A stretch of 64,000 nt of DNA, from NCBI GenBank assembly GCA_000621185.1, contig JHYZ01000015.1, positions 1-64,000 of the forward strand, in the 5' to 3' direction. The notes under the pieces were generated by a model. It searched no databases and was not told the origin of the DNA. It was given only the letters and a program-made list of their open reading frames with translations. Made by a program: the position numbers and the translations under genes. The DNA comes from Franconibacter pulveris DSM 19144. GTDB taxonomy: Bacteria; Pseudomonadota; Gammaproteobacteria; Enterobacterales; Enterobacteriaceae. Below are positions 10,193 to 20,587 of this stretch, piece by piece; position 1 is the stretch's first letter; every line of letters begins with the position of its first letter.

Positions 10193-10220
10193 AAAAAAAG
10201 CCCGGCGACAAGGCCAGGCT
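10193..10220 (-). terminator. Terminator after argH
   Basis: The minus strand reads AGCCTGGC-cttgtc-GCCGGGCT followed by seven T, about 20 bp after the argH stop. It ends the argCBGH transcript. Confidence 0.75.
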
Positions 10221-10241
10221 GAGAGGAGCAAAGCAAAAAAG

Positions 10242-11615
10242 TTAAGCCAGCCGTTGCTTCGCGGCGTCAATCGCCAGCTTCACCTGTACCGGAGAGACGC
10301 CGCCTTTGGCTGCGCGCTTATCCAGACAGGATTGCAACGACAGGAGAGGGTAAACATCCTCGCCGATTACAGCACTGAATTGTTGCAAATCATCGAGCGC
10401 GAGCGCTTCCAGCGCTTTGCCCTGACGAATCGCCTCCACCACTGCTTCGCCAACGATATGGTGCGCCTCACGGAACGGCACCCCTTTGGCGACCAGATAA
10501 TCGGCAAGCTCGGTGGCGTTCGCATAACCCTGCTGCGCCGCTTCCTGGCAACGCGGACGCTTCACCTGAATGCCATCCAGCACCAGCGTCGCCATGTGCA
10601 GGCAGTCAAGCCAGGTGTCAATTGCGTCGAACAGCCCTTCTTTGTCTTCCTGAATATCTTTGTTGTATGCCAGCGGCAGCCCTTTGAGGGTCATCATCAT
10701 GCCGGTGAGCGCGCCCTGCACGCGGCCGCATTTGCCGCGAATCAGCTCCAGCGCGTCCGGGTTTTTCTTCTGCGGCATTAATGAAGAGCCGGAAGTGACG
10801 CGGTCGGAAAGCTCGACAAAGCCCGCCTCGCCGGAGTTAAAGAAAATCAGATCTTCAGCAAAGCGTGAAAGGTGCACCATGCCGATAGAGGCATCCGAGA
10901 GCAGCTCCAGCACATGGTCGCGGTCAGAAACGCTGTCCAGGCTGTTGCGCGTCGCCGACGCGAAGCCGAGCCAGCCCGCCAGCTGTTCGCGGTCGATTTC
11001 ATAAGCCGTGCCTGCAAGCGCGCCGCTGCCAAGCGGGCTTACATCCAGGCGCTTGAGCGTATCCTGCAAGCGGCTTTCGTCGCGGGCCAGCATTTCAACA
11101 TAAGCAAGGCACCAGTGGGCGAAAGTGACCGGCTGGGCGCGCTGCAGGTGGGTATAACCCGGCATCACCGCGTCCTGCGTGTTTTCCGCCGTGGTCACCA
11201 GCACGCTCTGCAACTGGCGGTTGGCCGCCAGCAGTTCGCCGACCTGCTCTTTGCACCAGAGCTTAAGGTCCGTCGCCACCTGGTCGTTACGGCTGCGTCC
11301 GGTATGCAGCTTTTTGCCAAGCGCGCCGACTTTATCGATAAGCTTGCCTTCCACCCAGCTGTGGATGTCTTCAGCATCGCTTTCCAGAATCGCCTGCGGG
11401 TTTTCCCGCACCTCTTCCAGCAGTACCGACAGCGCGTCTTCCAGCTGCTGCTGTTCCGCGCCCGTCAACACGCCCACCGTCACCAGCGCTTTGGACCAGG
11501 CCACCGACCCGATGATGTCCTGCTCAGCCAGTCGGTAATCAAAGCGTAAGGAGTCGTTAAACTGTTTAAAACGCTGATCCGCTGCCTGAGTAAAACGTCC
11601 GCCCCAAAGTGCCAT
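10242..11615 (-). CDS. argH: Argininosuccinate lyase ArgH
   Basis: Last step of arginine synthesis: argininosuccinate to arginine plus fumarate. The 457-residue protein has the N-terminal [10 protein letters not shown] and the fumarase/aspartase superfamily signature [12 protein letters not shown] (near 280). [13 protein letters not shown] and the catalytic [13 protein letters not shown] region are also present. It is the last gene of the minus-strand argC-argB-argG-argH cluster, 136 bp after argG with REP-like hairpins between. Full length; no defect seen. Confidence 0.96.
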   Translation of the reverse strand: MALWGGRFTQAADQRFKQFNDSLRFDYRLAEQDIIGSVAWSKALVTVGVLTGAEQQQLEDALSVLLEEVRENPQAILESDAEDIHSWVEGKLIDKVGALGKKLHTGRSRNDQVATDLKLWCKEQVGELLAANRQLQSVLVTTAENTQDAVMPGYTHLQRAQPVTFAHWCLAYVEMLARDESRLQDTLKRLDVSPLGSGALAGTAYEIDREQLAGWLGFASATRNSLDSVSDRDHVLELLSDASIGMVHLSRFAEDLIFFNSGEAGFVELSDRVTSGSSLMPQKKNPDALELIRGKCGRVQGALTGMMMTLKGLPLAYNKDIQEDKEGLFDAIDTWLDCLHMATLVLDGIQVKRPRCQEAAQQGYANATELADYLVAKGVPFREAHHIVGEAVVEAIRQGKALEALALDDLQQFSAVIGEDVYPLLSLQSCLDKRAAKGGVSPVQVKLAIDAAKQRLA

Positions 11616-11654
11616 AGTTACGCTCCGTAAATTCCTGTCCTGATTATCTTTTTA

Positions 11655-11736
11655 CTGGCGGGTAACGCGCGCGCTTTCCCGCCAGACAACATACTTAGGC
11701 TCGCTCAGGGCGGATAAGCGAAGCGCCGCCCGCCCT
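11655..11736. repeat. Pair of REP-like palindromes between argG and argH
   Basis: Two hairpins: CTGGCGGG...CCCGCCAG (11655-11685) and AGGGCGG...CCGCCCGCCCT (11707-11736). The second contains the AAGCGAAGCGCC core also seen in the copy near 61.5 kb. Such GC palindromes in operons typically stabilise upstream mRNA and damp downstream expression; that role is inferred. Confidence 0.6.
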
Positions 11737-11751
11737 TTGCATCAAGCCTGA

Positions 11752-12969
11752 TTACTTCTTCTGCTCGTTCAGCGCGCGAATGCGTGAAGAGAGCGAGAAC
11801 AGACGGATAAAGCCGCCCGCATGGCTGTGGTCGTACACTTCGTCCTCGCCGAAGGTCGCGAACGCTTCGTTATAGAGGCTGTTCGGCGATTTCTTCTGAA
11901 TCGCAGTAACCTGGCCTTTATAGAGCTGCAGCACCACTTCGCCATTGACCTGCTCAGCCAGCGACTCTGCCGCCGCCTGCAGAGACTGACGCAGCGGGGC
12001 GAACCAGCGGCCGTCGTACACGACGTAAGACATCTCAAGGCCAACCTGTTCGCGCCATTTGAAGCTGTCGCGATCGAGCACCAGCTGCTCAACGCCGCGC
12101 AGCGCCGCCATCATGATGGTGCCGCCCGGGGTTTCGTAGCAGCCGCGGGACTTAATGCCCACCAGACGGTTTTCCACGATGTCGATACGGCCCACGCCGT
12201 GCTTCGCGCCAATCTTGTTCAGCGCTTCCAGGCACTGGAACGGAGAGAGATGCTCGCCGTTCACCGCCACTACTTTGCCTTTCTCGACGGTTACGGTGAC
12301 CTGCTCCGGCTGATCCGGCGCTTCCAGCGGGTCGACGGTCCAGACCCAGCAATCTTTGTTCGGCGCGTTCCACGGGCTTTCCAGCACGCCGCCTTCGGTG
12401 GAAATGTGCCAGGCGTTCTCGTCACGGCTGTAGATTTTCTCAAGCGTGGCGGTGGTCGGGATATCACGCTCTTTCAGGTAATCCAGCAGCGCTTCACGGG
12501 AACGCAGGTTCCACTCGCGCCACGGGGCGATCACTTTCAGGTTCGGCGCCAGCGCCGCCCAGGCGGATTCGAAACGCACCTGGTCGTTGCCTTTACCGGT
12601 CGCGCCGTGGCAGAGCGCGTCCGCGCCCACTTTGTTCGCCACGTCCACCAGCGCTTTCGCAATCAGCGGACGCGCCATGGAGGTGCCGAGCAGGTAGCTG
12701 CCTTCATACAGTGCGCCGGTCTGCAGCACCGGGTAAACGTAATCTTTGATGAACTCTTCACGCGCATCGACGACATAGCATTCAGAAGCGCCGGAGCGCA
12801 GGGCTTTTTGTTCAACGCCTTTCAGGTCGTCGCGATCCTGGCCGATATCCACCACGCAGGCGACCACGTCGCAGCCTTCATAGTTCTCTTTCAGCCATGG
12901 AATGATGGCGGAGGTATCCAGGCCGCCGGAGTAAGCAAGAACAACTTTTTTGATGCCGTGATTTTGCAT
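11752..12969 (-). CDS. argG: Argininosuccinate synthase ArgG (short, type I form)
   Basis: Joins citrulline and aspartate with ATP to give argininosuccinate. The N-type ATP-binding motif [11 protein letters not shown] lies at residues 10-20, with [13 protein letters not shown] (near 117) and the C-terminal [11 protein letters not shown]. It has 405 residues, the length of the common bacterial type. The E. coli ArgG is a divergent ~447-residue form encoded elsewhere. Placement between argB and argH matches Yersinia and Serratia-type arg clusters. It starts 26 bp after argB. Confidence 0.94.
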   Translation of the reverse strand: MQNHGIKKVVLAYSGGLDTSAIIPWLKENYEGCDVVACVVDIGQDRDDLKGVEQKALRSGASECYVVDAREEFIKDYVYPVLQTGALYEGSYLLGTSMARPLIAKALVDVANKVGADALCHGATGKGNDQVRFESAWAALAPNLKVIAPWREWNLRSREALLDYLKERDIPTTATLEKIYSRDENAWHISTEGGVLESPWNAPNKDCWVWTVDPLEAPDQPEQVTVTVEKGKVVAVNGEHLSPFQCLEALNKIGAKHGVGRIDIVENRLVGIKSRGCYETPGGTIMMAALRGVEQLVLDRDSFKWREQVGLEMSYVVYDGRWFAPLRQSLQAAAESLAEQVNGEVVLQLYKGQVTAIQKKSPNSLYNEAFATFGEDEVYDHSHAGGFIRLFSLSSRIRALNEQKK

Positions 12970-12995
12970 TGTCGTTTTCCTTTAGAAACTTTTAA

Positions 12996-13772
12996 TTAGG
13001 CTAAAATGCGCGTGCCGATGGACACGCCATTAAATAGTGCGGGCAGCTGCTCCGCGTGGCGCCAGGAGGCGATATCCACCGGGCGGCCCAGCGTGCGGGC
13101 GGCGTCCAGCGCCGCGTGAACTTTAACAATCATGCCGTCGGTGATGATGCCCTGGGCGATAAGCTGTTCCGCTTTGGCGGCGGTCATCTCGGCGATGCGC
13201 TGGCCTTTGCCGTCCAGGATGCCGCTCACGTCGGAGAGCAGGATCAAATCCGCGCCAAGGGTCGCCGCCAGCGCTGTCGCCGCCTGGTCGGCGTTGACGT
13301 TCATCAGCTCGCCCGTTTCCGTCACGCCGATGGAGCTCACCACCGGCAGGAAGCCTGCGTCGAGCAGCGTATTAATCAGCTTCGGCGAACCCGGCTGCGC
13401 CTGGCCCACATGGCCCAGCGACTCATCAAGCTGCGTCACGTTGACGCTGTCGCCATCGCCGAGATAAAGGCCGACGGCGGGAATAGCATGTTTTTTCGAC
13501 CAGGCGAGCAGCGTTTTGTTGGCGGAGCCCGCCAGCGCGCCGGTGATAATGTCTATCTGGTCAGCAGGCGTAACGCGCAGGCCATCTTTTTTCTGCACCG
13601 GCAGGTTGAGCTTTTTCATCAGCTCATCCACCACGCAGCCGCCGCCGTGAACGATGACCAGCGGACGCTGGTGGGACTCGCGGTAGTTCACCAGCGCGGT
13701 GAACAGACGCTCCAGCGCCTCTTCGCTGTCCAGCAACACGCCACCTAATTTAATAATTAACGGGTTCATCAT
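12996..13772 (-). CDS. argB: Acetylglutamate kinase ArgB
   Basis: Second step of arginine synthesis, phosphorylating N-acetylglutamate. The 258 residues equal E. coli ArgB. N-terminal IKLGGVLLD, the acetylglutamate-binding [12 protein letters not shown] and the C-terminal ATP site around [20 protein letters not shown] are visible. I chose the ATG-ATG start ([11 protein letters not shown]) because it matches E. coli and has CAGGTGAG just upstream. The gap from argC is 16 bp, and control is by ArgR from the argC-argE region. Confidence 0.96.
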   Translation of the reverse strand: MMNPLIIKLGGVLLDSEEALERLFTALVNYRESHQRPLVIVHGGGCVVDELMKKLNLPVQKKDGLRVTPADQIDIITGALAGSANKTLLAWSKKHAIPAVGLYLGDGDSVNVTQLDESLGHVGQAQPGSPKLINTLLDAGFLPVVSSIGVTETGELMNVNADQAATALAATLGADLILLSDVSGILDGKGQRIAEMTAAKAEQLIAQGIITDGMIVKVHAALDAARTLGRPVDIASWRHAEQLPALFNGVSIGTRILA

Positions 13773-13788
13773 CTCACCTGACTGTCGG

Positions 13789-14793
13789 TTAAATAAGAGA
13801 CTGCGTTTCAGTAAAACCAAAGCGAATATTCGCGCACTGCATCGCCTGCGCCGACGCCCCTTTCAGGAGGTTGTCTTCGGTCGCCACCACGATGAGGTGC
13901 TCGCCCTGCATGGCGAAGCCGATATCGCAGAACGGCAGGCCCACCACATTTTTCAGCGCCGGCACCCCTTTCTCATACAGGCGCACCAGCGGTTTATCGG
14001 CATACGCCTGCTGGAACGCCTCCGTCACCTGCGCCTGGGTAACGCCCGGCTTCAGGCGGCAGGTAATGGTTTCCAGAATGCCGCGCGGGAAGTTGCCGAG
14101 GTGCGGCGTAAAAATCACCTCTGTCCCCAGATGGGTAGCGATTTCCGGCTGATGACGATGGTTGAACATGCCGTACGGCTGCAGGCTCACTTCGCAGAAG
14201 CTGTTAGACATCGCCGCCTTGCGCCCTGCCCCGCTCACGCCGCTGGTGGCGTTGATAACCGGCCACTGGCTGAGATCAAGCAGGCCGTTGTCGATAAGCG
14301 GTTTTAAGGAGAGCTGCGCCGCCGTCGGGTAGCAGCCCGGCACGGCAACCAGCTTCGCCTCTTTCAGCCTCTCCACGTTCCACTCGGCAAGGCCGTAAAC
14401 CGCCTGCTCCAGCAGATCCGGATGCTGATGGGTGAAGCCATAAAATTTGTCGTAGAAGGCCGCGTCGTTAACGCGAAACGCGCCGGAGAGATCGAACACC
14501 ACGCAGCCCGCTTCCAGAAACTGCGGCGCTAAATCGTGGCTCACCTCGTGGGCGGTGGCGAGAAACACCACGTCCAGGTCCCTGGTAAACTCGCTGATGT
14601 CGGACATCGGCTGCAGCGGCAGATCGAGAATGCCCTTCAGCTGCGGATGCAAATCGGAGAGCAATTTTCCTGCATCATTGCTTTGCGCTGAGACCGTCAA
14701 AGCGGTTATGTTCATATGCGGATGGCGATTCACGTAGGTCGCAAGCTCTGCGCCGGCATAACCGCTGGCGCCAACAATCAGCGTGTTCAACAT
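13789..14793 (-). CDS. argC: N-acetyl-gamma-glutamyl-phosphate reductase ArgC
   Basis: NADPH-dependent reductase, third step of arginine synthesis. The 334-residue product has N-terminal Rossmann motif [14 protein letters not shown]. The active-site cysteine is in [13 protein letters not shown] (near 154), and the C-terminal [15 protein letters not shown] is also conserved. First gene of the argC-argB-argG-argH transcript, divergent from argE across the ARG boxes. Confidence 0.96.
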   Translation of the reverse strand: MLNTLIVGASGYAGAELATYVNRHPHMNITALTVSAQSNDAGKLLSDLHPQLKGILDLPLQPMSDISEFTRDLDVVFLATAHEVSHDLAPQFLEAGCVVFDLSGAFRVNDAAFYDKFYGFTHQHPDLLEQAVYGLAEWNVERLKEAKLVAVPGCYPTAAQLSLKPLIDNGLLDLSQWPVINATSGVSGAGRKAAMSNSFCEVSLQPYGMFNHRHQPEIATHLGTEVIFTPHLGNFPRGILETITCRLKPGVTQAQVTEAFQQAYADKPLVRLYEKGVPALKNVVGLPFCDIGFAMQGEHLIVVATEDNLLKGASAQAMQCANIRFGFTETQSLI

Positions 14794-14908
14794 CGGGGCT
14801 GTTTACCTTCTTACCGTCATTTGCTTAAGGCGTTGGCCGCAGGCCTTAGCCGTGTTCGCGAGCGTGGTTCGCATGACCGGAACCCTGCAGTTCCCTTACG
14901 CTCAACGT

Positions 14909-14947
14909 TAATGTATTTTTATTCACTAATATTGCATGAATATTGAT
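14909..14947. promoter_or_regulatory. Tandem ARG boxes (ArgR operator) between argC and argE
   Basis: TAATGTATTTTTATTCAC (14909-14926) and TATTGCATGAATATTGAT (14930-14947) are 3 bp apart, the spacing expected for an ArgR hexamer. Both fit the TGAATnnnnATTCA consensus with few mismatches. This is the place of the divergent argE/argCBH operator in E. coli. Confidence 0.88.
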
Positions 14948-14973
14948 ACTATCCGACCTAAGGTATGTCAACA

Positions 14974-16125
14974 GTGAAAACGAAATTACCGCCATTTATC
15001 GAGATTTACCGTGCGTTGATCGCCACACCGTCCATCAGCGCCACCGACGCTGCGCTGGATCAGAGCAATGAGTCTTTAATCAATCTGCTGGCGGGATGGT
15101 TTCGCGAACTGGGGTTCAATGTGGAAGTGCAGCCGGTGCCCGGCACGCGCAACAAGTTCAACCTGCTCGCCAGCACCGGAAACGGCGCGGGCGGCCTGTT
15201 GCTGGCGGGCCATACCGATACGGTGCCGTTCGATGACGGGCGCTGGACGCGCGACCCGTTTACCCTCACCGAGCATGACAATAAGCTTTACGGTCTCGGC
15301 ACCGCCGACATGAAAGGTTTCTTCGCGTTCATCCTGGATGCGCTGCGGGATGTGGACGTGACGCAGCTGAAAAAGCCGCTCTATATTCTGGCGACCGCCG
15401 ATGAAGAGACCACCATGGCGGGCGCACGCTATTTCTCTGAAACCACCGCGCTTCGCCCCGACTGCGCCATCATCGGCGAACCCACGTCGCTGCAGCCGGT
15501 GCGCGCGCATAAAGGCCATATTTCCAGCGCTATTCGCGTGCTGGGCCAGTCGGGCCACTCCAGCGACCCGGCGCGCGGCGTGAACGCCATTGAGCTGATG
15601 CATGAAGCCATTACGCACATCATGGCGCTGCGCGACAACCTGAAAGCGCGCTATCACTACGACGCCTTCACCGTGCCTTATCCGACGCTTAACCTCGGCC
15701 ACATCCATGGCGGCGACGCGGCTAACCGCATTTGCGCCTGTTGCGAACTGCATATGGATATCCGCCCGCTGCCGGGCATGACGCTGGACGACTTAAACGG
15801 CCTGCTGAACGACGCGCTGGAGCCGGTGAGCCTGCGCTGGCCGGGACGCATCAACGTGGCTGAGCTGCACCCGCCGATCCCGGGCTACGAATGCCCGCCG
15901 GATCATCAGCTGGTGCAGGTGGTGGAAAAGCTGCTCGGCGCGCAAACCGACGTGGTGAACTACTGCACCGAAGCGCCGTTTATCCAGACGCTCTGCCCGA
16001 CGCTGGTGCTCGGCCCAGGCTCCATTAACCAGGCGCATCAGCCGGATGAGTTTCTGGAAACGCGCTTTATCAAGCCGACTCGCGAATTAATTACGCAGGT
16101 TGTGCATCATTTTTGCTGGCATTAA
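14974..16125 (+). CDS. argE: Acetylornithine deacetylase ArgE
   Basis: Zinc M20-family deacetylase converting N-acetylornithine to ornithine. With the GTG start ([13 protein letters not shown]) it is 383 residues, the E. coli length. An in-frame ATG three codons earlier lies too close to the AAGG ribosome site. Metal-ligand motifs [11 protein letters not shown] (His near 80) and TADEETT (Glu137/138 region) are visible, as are IGEPTS and [13 protein letters not shown]. Divergent from argC and followed by a strong terminator. Confidence 0.94.
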   Translation: MKTKLPPFIEIYRALIATPSISATDAALDQSNESLINLLAGWFRELGFNVEVQPVPGTRNKFNLLASTGNGAGGLLLAGHTDTVPFDDGRWTRDPFTLTEHDNKLYGLGTADMKGFFAFILDALRDVDVTQLKKPLYILATADEETTMAGARYFSETTALRPDCAIIGEPTSLQPVRAHKGHISSAIRVLGQSGHSSDPARGVNAIELMHEAITHIMALRDNLKARYHYDAFTVPYPTLNLGHIHGGDAANRICACCELHMDIRPLPGMTLDDLNGLLNDALEPVSLRWPGRINVAELHPPIPGYECPPDHQLVQVVEKLLGAQTDVVNYCTEAPFIQTLCPTLVLGPGSINQAHQPDEFLETRFIKPTRELITQVVHHFCWH

Positions 16126-16136
16126 AAGTTGTGCAT

Positions 16137-16162
16137 AAGGGGGCGATCGCCCCCTTTTTATT
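16137..16162 (+). terminator. Terminator after argE
   Basis: AAGGGGGC-gatc-GCCCCCTT followed by TTTATT, 11 bp after the argE stop. Confidence 0.88.
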
Positions 16163-16319
16163 CTGCCGATCGGGCAAATTCCATAAGAAACGCTTATTAG
16201 CCATCTGGTGAATTAAATTTCGTAAATTGCGGAGATCTGCTCGTCAGCTGAAGCGATTTCGCAGCAATTGACGAACGGGGTTTGGCGTGGCTTTATAAAA
16301 GACAACGAAGAGGCTTAGT

Positions 16320-16437
16320 CCGAAAGATTTCGAGTCGCAGCAAGGCGGCAAGCGAGCGTATCCCAGGGAGCTTACTTAAGTAAGTGACCCGGGTGGGCGA
16401 GAGCAGCCGACGCCGCTGTGGCTTGAAAGATGCAGGA
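16320..16437. repeat. ERIC (enterobacterial repetitive intergenic consensus) element
   Basis: The central part reads GGAGCTTACTTAAGTAAGTG, continuing ACCCGGGTGGGCG. This matches the standard ERIC core, the sites of the ERIC1R and ERIC2 primers, with a few changes. The flanks (AAGGCGGCAAGCGAGCG and the complementary GCAGCCGACGCCGC) give the long imperfect palindrome typical of the ~127-bp element. It sits directly upstream of ppc, so it is probably in the ppc leader or promoter region. Confidence 0.85.
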
Positions 16438-16469
16438 CTTTTACAGGTGAGATGGGGTGTCTGGGGTAA

Positions 16470-19121
16470 ATGAACGAACAATATTCCGCTTTGCGAAGTA
16501 ACGTCAGTATGCTCGGCAAGTTGCTTGGGGATACCATCAAGGGTGCGCTGGGAGAGAACATCCTGGACCGGGTGGAAACCATCCGCAAACTGTCGAAATC
16601 GTCCCGCGCCGGCAATGAAGCCGACCGCCAGGAACTGTTAACCACGCTGCAAAACCTGTCCAACGACGAGCTGCTGCCGGTCGCCCGCGCGTTCAGCCAG
16701 TTCCTTAATCTGGCCAACACCGCCGAACAGTACCACAGCATTTCGCCCAAAGGCGAAGCGGCCAGCAATCCGGAAATCATCGCCCGCACGCTGCGTAAAC
16801 TCAAAGACCAACCGGACATCAACGAAGCCGCCATCAAGCAGGCTGTGGAATCGCTGTCGCTGGAGCTGGTGCTCACCGCCCACCCGACCGAGATCACCCG
16901 CCGTACGCTTATTCATAAAATGGTCGAAGTGAATAACTGCTTAAAGCAGCTCGACCATAAAGACATCGCCGACTATGAGCGCAACCAGATTATGCGCCGT
17001 CTGCGCCAGCTGCTGGCTCAGTCCTGGCATACTGATGAAATTCGTAAATACCGTCCAAGCCCGGTGGATGAAGCCAAATGGGGCTTCGCGGTGGTGGAAA
17101 ACAGCCTGTGGGAAGGGGTGCCGAACTACCTGCGCGAGCTGAACGAGCAGCTGGAATCGCAGCTTGGTTATAAGCTGCCGGTCGATTTTGTCCCGGTGCG
17201 TTTTACCTCCTGGATGGGCGGCGATCGCGACGGCAACCCGAACGTCACCGCCGATATCTCCCGCCACGTGCTGCTGCTGAGCCGCTGGAAAGCGACCGAT
17301 CTGTTCCTGAAAGATATTCAGCTGCTTATCTCTGAACTTTCCATGGTGGAATGCACCGACGAACTGCGCGAAATGGTCGGCGCGGAAGGCGCCACCGAAC
17401 CGTACCGCTATCTGCTGAAAGGGCTGCGCGCGCAATTGCTGGCAACGCAGGCCTGGCTGGAAGCGCGCCTGAAGGGCCAGAAGCTGCCGAAGCCGCAGGG
17501 GCTGCTTACCCAGAACGAACAGCTGTGGGAGCCGCTGTACGCCTGTTACCAGTCGCTGGTGGCGTGCGGCATGGGCATTATCGCCAACGGCGAACTGCTC
17601 GACACGCTGCGCCGCGTGAAGTGTTTCGGTGTGCCGCTGGTGCGCATCGATATTCGCCAGGAGAGCACCCGCCACACCGAAGCGCTGGGTGAACTGACCC
17701 GCTACCTCGGCATTGGCGACTATGAAAGCTGGTCCGAAGCCGACAAGCAGGCGTTCCTTATTCGCGAACTGAACTCTAAACGTCCGCTGCTGCCGCGCCA
17801 GTGGGAGCCGAGCGAAGAGACGCGTGAAGTGCTCGACACCTGCCGCGTGATTGCCGAAGCGCCGCGCGGCTCCGTCGCCGCCTACGTTATCTCAATGGCG
17901 AAAACGCCGTCCGACGTGCTGGCGGTTCACCTGCTGCTGAAAGAGGCGGGCATCGGCTTCGCGTTGCCTGTCGCGCCGCTGTTTGAAACACTGGACGACC
18001 TGAACAACGCCAACGACGTGATGACCCAGCTTCTGAACATCGACTGGTATCGCGGCTTTATTCAGGGCAAGCAGATGGTGATGATTGGCTATTCCGACTC
18101 CGCGAAAGACGCGGGCGTGATGGCCGCTTCCTGGGCGCAGTACCAGGCGCAGGACGCGCTGATCAAAACCTGCGAGAAGGCGGGCATTGCGCTGACGCTG
18201 TTCCACGGTCGCGGCGGCTCTATCGGCCGCGGCGGCGCGCCAGCCCACGCGGCGCTGCTCTCCCAGCCGCCGGGTAGCCTGAAAGGCGGCCTGCGCGTCA
18301 CCGAACAGGGCGAGATGATCCGCTTTAAATACGGCCTGCCGGAAGTCACCATCAGCAGCCTGTCGCTCTACACCAGCGCTATCCTGGAAGCGAACCTGCT
18401 GCCACCGCCGGAGCCGAAAAAAGCGTGGCGCCAGGTAATGGACGAGCTGTCGGTTATCTCCTGCAACATGTACCGCGGCTATGTGCGTGAAAACAAAGAT
18501 TTCGTGCCTTACTTCCGCTCCGCCACGCCGGAACAGGAGCTCGGCAAGCTGCCGCTCGGCTCCCGCCCGGCGAAGCGTCGCCCGACCGGCGGCGTGGAGT
18601 CGCTGCGCGCCATTCCGTGGATCTTCGCCTGGACGCAGAACCGCCTGATGCTCCCCGCCTGGCTTGGCGCGGGCGCGGCGTTGCGCAAGGTGGTGGAAGA
18701 CGGCAAGCAGAGCGAGCTGGAAACCATGTGCCGCGACTGGCCGTTCTTCTCCACCCGCCTCGGCATGCTTGAGATGGTTTACTCCAAAGCGGACCTGTGG
18801 CTGGCGGAATATTACGACCAGCGCCTGGTGAAAAAAGAGCTCTGGACGCTCGGCAAAGAGCTGCGCGAGCTGCTGGAAGCGGACATCAAAGTGGTGCTGG
18901 ATATCGCCAACGACTCGCATCTGATGGCGGACCTGCCGTGGATTGCCGAGTCCATCCAGCTGCGTAATATCTACACCGACCCGCTGAACGTGCTGCAGGC
19001 CGAACTCTTGCACCGTTCACGCCTGGCGGAAGAACAGGGCCAGGAGCCTGACCCGCGCGTTGAACAGGCGCTGATGGTCACCATCGCTGGCGTCGCGGCG
19101 GGCATGCGTAATACCGGTTAA
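16470..19121 (+). CDS. ppc: Phosphoenolpyruvate carboxylase Ppc
   Basis: Anaplerotic enzyme carboxylating PEP to oxaloacetate; allosterically inhibited by aspartate and activated by acetyl-CoA in E. coli. The 883-residue length is identical to E. coli. Visible motifs are [11 protein letters not shown] with catalytic His138, [23 protein letters not shown] and the [14 protein letters not shown] loop (Arg581/Arg587 region). The C-terminal GMRNTG carries the aspartate-binding Asn. It is monocistronic, with an ERIC element upstream and its own terminator. Confidence 0.98.
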   Translation: MNEQYSALRSNVSMLGKLLGDTIKGALGENILDRVETIRKLSKSSRAGNEADRQELLTTLQNLSNDELLPVARAFSQFLNLANTAEQYHSISPKGEAASNPEIIARTLRKLKDQPDINEAAIKQAVESLSLELVLTAHPTEITRRTLIHKMVEVNNCLKQLDHKDIADYERNQIMRRLRQLLAQSWHTDEIRKYRPSPVDEAKWGFAVVENSLWEGVPNYLRELNEQLESQLGYKLPVDFVPVRFTSWMGGDRDGNPNVTADISRHVLLLSRWKATDLFLKDIQLLISELSMVECTDELREMVGAEGATEPYRYLLKGLRAQLLATQAWLEARLKGQKLPKPQGLLTQNEQLWEPLYACYQSLVACGMGIIANGELLDTLRRVKCFGVPLVRIDIRQESTRHTEALGELTRYLGIGDYESWSEADKQAFLIRELNSKRPLLPRQWEPSEETREVLDTCRVIAEAPRGSVAAYVISMAKTPSDVLAVHLLLKEAGIGFALPVAPLFETLDDLNNANDVMTQLLNIDWYRGFIQGKQMVMIGYSDSAKDAGVMAASWAQYQAQDALIKTCEKAGIALTLFHGRGGSIGRGGAPAHAALLSQPPGSLKGGLRVTEQGEMIRFKYGLPEVTISSLSLYTSAILEANLLPPPEPKKAWRQVMDELSVISCNMYRGYVRENKDFVPYFRSATPEQELGKLPLGSRPAKRRPTGGVESLRAIPWIFAWTQNRLMLPAWLGAGAALRKVVEDGKQSELETMCRDWPFFSTRLGMLEMVYSKADLWLAEYYDQRLVKKELWTLGKELRELLEADIKVVLDIANDSHLMADLPWIAESIQLRNIYTDPLNVLQAELLHRSRLAEEQGQEPDPRVEQALMVTIAGVAAGMRNTG

Positions 19122-19139
19122 GCGCTGACGTCAAAAAAC

Positions 19140-19167
19140 AAATCCCCGCCCGACGCGGGGATTTTTT
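19140..19167 (+). terminator. Terminator after ppc
   Basis: AAATCCCCGC-ccgac-GCGGGGATTT followed by a T run, 19 bp after the ppc stop. Confidence 0.9.
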
Positions 19168-19192
19168 TATTCTTCATTTATGCACACCATCT

Positions 19193-19309
19193 TCACCCCA
19201 CCAGAAACAGAGGCGGCGCCGCAAGGCCAATAAAGCCGATGACGCCACTCACCGCCACCAACGAGGCGCCCAGCCGCGTCGACCGCTGCGCCTGCCCTGC
19301 CGGGGGTTA
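19193..19309 (-). pseudogene. Remnant of a FecCD-type iron-siderophore ABC permease
   Basis: In one minus-strand frame the last ~35 codons read RLGASLVAVSGVIGFIGLAA and end shortly after. This resembles the conserved helix of FecCD/BtuC permeases (consensus SVAGPIGFVGLIVPHL). The conserved Pro-His-Leu continuation is lost and the frame is closed by stops on both sides. It is a short fossil; the identification rests on about 20 residues. Confidence 0.4.
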
Positions 19310-19313
19310 TAGC

Positions 19314-19787
19314 TTAGTCTGCCTGCTCATCGTCACGTAAAAAGCAGGGCGTAGTGAGCGCTTCCACCAGATAGCCCAGCAGCTCGTACAGCAGCCCTGT
19401 CAGGGTTTTCGCTATGCCCTCTTCAAGCCTGTTATCAAGCAGCAGAATATTGAGCGCGGCGCAGTACTCGCGCAGCAACTCCTCATCCGGCGCGAAGGGC
19501 GAATCCGGCAAAGGCGGCAGCGAATCAGTGGTTAACGCCTCCTGATGCGCCGGAGAGAGCGGCGCTTCCAGACGTTTTTCCAGCGCGTGGAGATACGCCC
19601 CGATGGCGCGGCAGACCACGGGCCGCTCGGTACGGTTTTTAGTGTCGATAAGCAGGTCGGAGAGCACTTCAAGGGTCTGCGCGAGGTCGACATAGTCGCA
19701 CTTTTCGCTGCGCAGTTCGCCGTAGACCAGCGGGTTCCAGGGAGTGGTGCGGAAGATATCGTGCAGGGTGAAGATATGTTGGGTCAT
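19314..19787 (-). CDS. Uncharacterised 157-residue protein downstream of a C4-like RNA
   Basis: I do not recognise this protein. It begins MTQHIFTLHDIFRTTPWN and is largely helical and acidic. The C-terminal part has a hydrophobic stretch (LTGLLYELLGYLVEALTT) and ends DDEQAD. There is no signal peptide. The ATG at 19787 has GAAGG 7-8 bases upstream; a longer reading runs through the structured leader and starts MVARAGEPQG. That leader pattern (RAGxPQGxPVS) recalls the start of phage/plasmid Ash/Icd-like proteins, so a mobile-element origin is possible. No neighbour explains its job. Confidence 0.6.
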   Translation of the reverse strand: MTQHIFTLHDIFRTTPWNPLVYGELRSEKCDYVDLAQTLEVLSDLLIDTKNRTERPVVCRAIGAYLHALEKRLEAPLSPAHQEALTTDSLPPLPDSPFAPDEELLREYCAALNILLLDNRLEEGIAKTLTGLLYELLGYLVEALTTPCFLRDDEQAD

Positions 19788-19843
19788 GATAATTGCCTTC
19801 TGATCGTGACTGATTGCCACCGCCAGAAACGCCAACTTCAGGT

Positions 19844-19917
19844 GGTGGCTCGAGCAGGGTTGGCGTACCAGTCGAAGGCTCACTGGCGAACCTTGCGGTT
19901 CCCCTGCCCGAGCCACC
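19844..19917 (-). ncRNA. C4-like structured antisense RNA
   Basis: The minus strand folds into an outer stem GGTGGCTCGGGCAGGG / CCCTGCTCGAGCCACC enclosing two hairpins, GAACC-gcaa-GGTTC and CCAGT-gagccttcg-ACTGG. This branched fold and sequence resemble C4 RNAs that control ant/icd-type genes in phages P1, P7 and P4. Just downstream, CCACCACC...GCGGTGG could pair again in the leader of the 157-residue gene. A possible -10 TATACT lies 3-4 bp upstream of the fold. Assigned by memory of the motif, not by a covariance search. Confidence 0.5.
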
Positions 19918-20119
19918 ATGGGAGTATACCCTGAAAAAGGGTAGCAACGGGCTATGACACAGAGGCCGCAACAGCCTTTGTATCGCCTTCATTCTGGTTC
20001 AGGACGCCAATCCCGGCGTCTGATTTTGCAGACGCGGGAGCAGATTACGGCTGTAAATTTGTACAGGCAAGATGAGGCGGGGAAATTCGGAGTTTGGCCC
20101 GATCATATTTATTTACAGG

Positions 20120-20506
20120 TTAACGGTGGGCTTTCGGTTTACTTCCTGCACGTATTTTCCCGGTCGGGAATAAAGGCTGAAGAATAATCTCTTCATTGAA
20201 AATATATAAAACAGGGCATAAAGCCGTCACGTCATCGATATTTTCCGCGATCAGCTTAACGTTTGTTTTAAAGACGGGAATATCCGCATCATCCGCCAGC
20301 ACGAAAACCGGCTGATTATTAATAAGGCCGGAATTAAGGATCGCATCCAGATTCTCGTGATCGGCATGATCCATTCCAGACCATGCCACACCGCCATGTG
20401 GGGAAAGGTAGCCTGAAAGGATGTTAATAGCCGCTTTTTCCTGCTCGCCTTCAACGATGTGGAAGTCAGCCTTCAGCGCGGCTTTGCATTCTTCAAAAAG
20501 TGTCAT
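20120..20506 (-). CDS. Probable CDI-type immunity protein
   Basis: A 128-residue acidic protein beginning MTLFEECKAALKADFHIVEG. The opening resembles small CdiI/CDI immunity proteins that start MTLFEEC...; I cannot name the toxin class. There is no signal peptide. The start is uncertain: the chosen ATG matches the family start but has no good ribosome site, and an upstream ATG would add 13 residues. It is the last of a same-strand run of immunity-like genes, with no toxin next to it. Confidence 0.55.
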   Translation of the reverse strand: MTLFEECKAALKADFHIVEGEQEKAAINILSGYLSPHGGVAWSGMDHADHENLDAILNSGLINNQPVFVLADDADIPVFKTNVKLIAENIDDVTALCPVLYIFNEEIILQPLFPTGKIRAGSKPKAHR

Positions 20507-20587
20507 GGGGTAAGCCAGGAGAAAAAACTGCCGGGAAATAATCATTAATTTTATCGTTATCCAGATGTCAAACTATAAACGTCAACG

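Noticed and set aside
14965-14973. ATG three codons upstream of the argE GTG
   Set aside because: AAGG is directly against this ATG, too close to serve it. The GTG gives the exact E. coli length and start KTKLPPF.
17892-19013. 373-codon minus-strand frame inside ppc
   Set aside because: Antisense shadow of a highly conserved gene, with Arg/Gln/His-rich nonsense composition.
19669-19992. Minus-strand frame reading RVYSHGGSGRGTARFASEPS
   Set aside because: It runs through the C4-like RNA fold and overlaps the better-supported 157-residue gene. Treated as leader sequence, not a protein.
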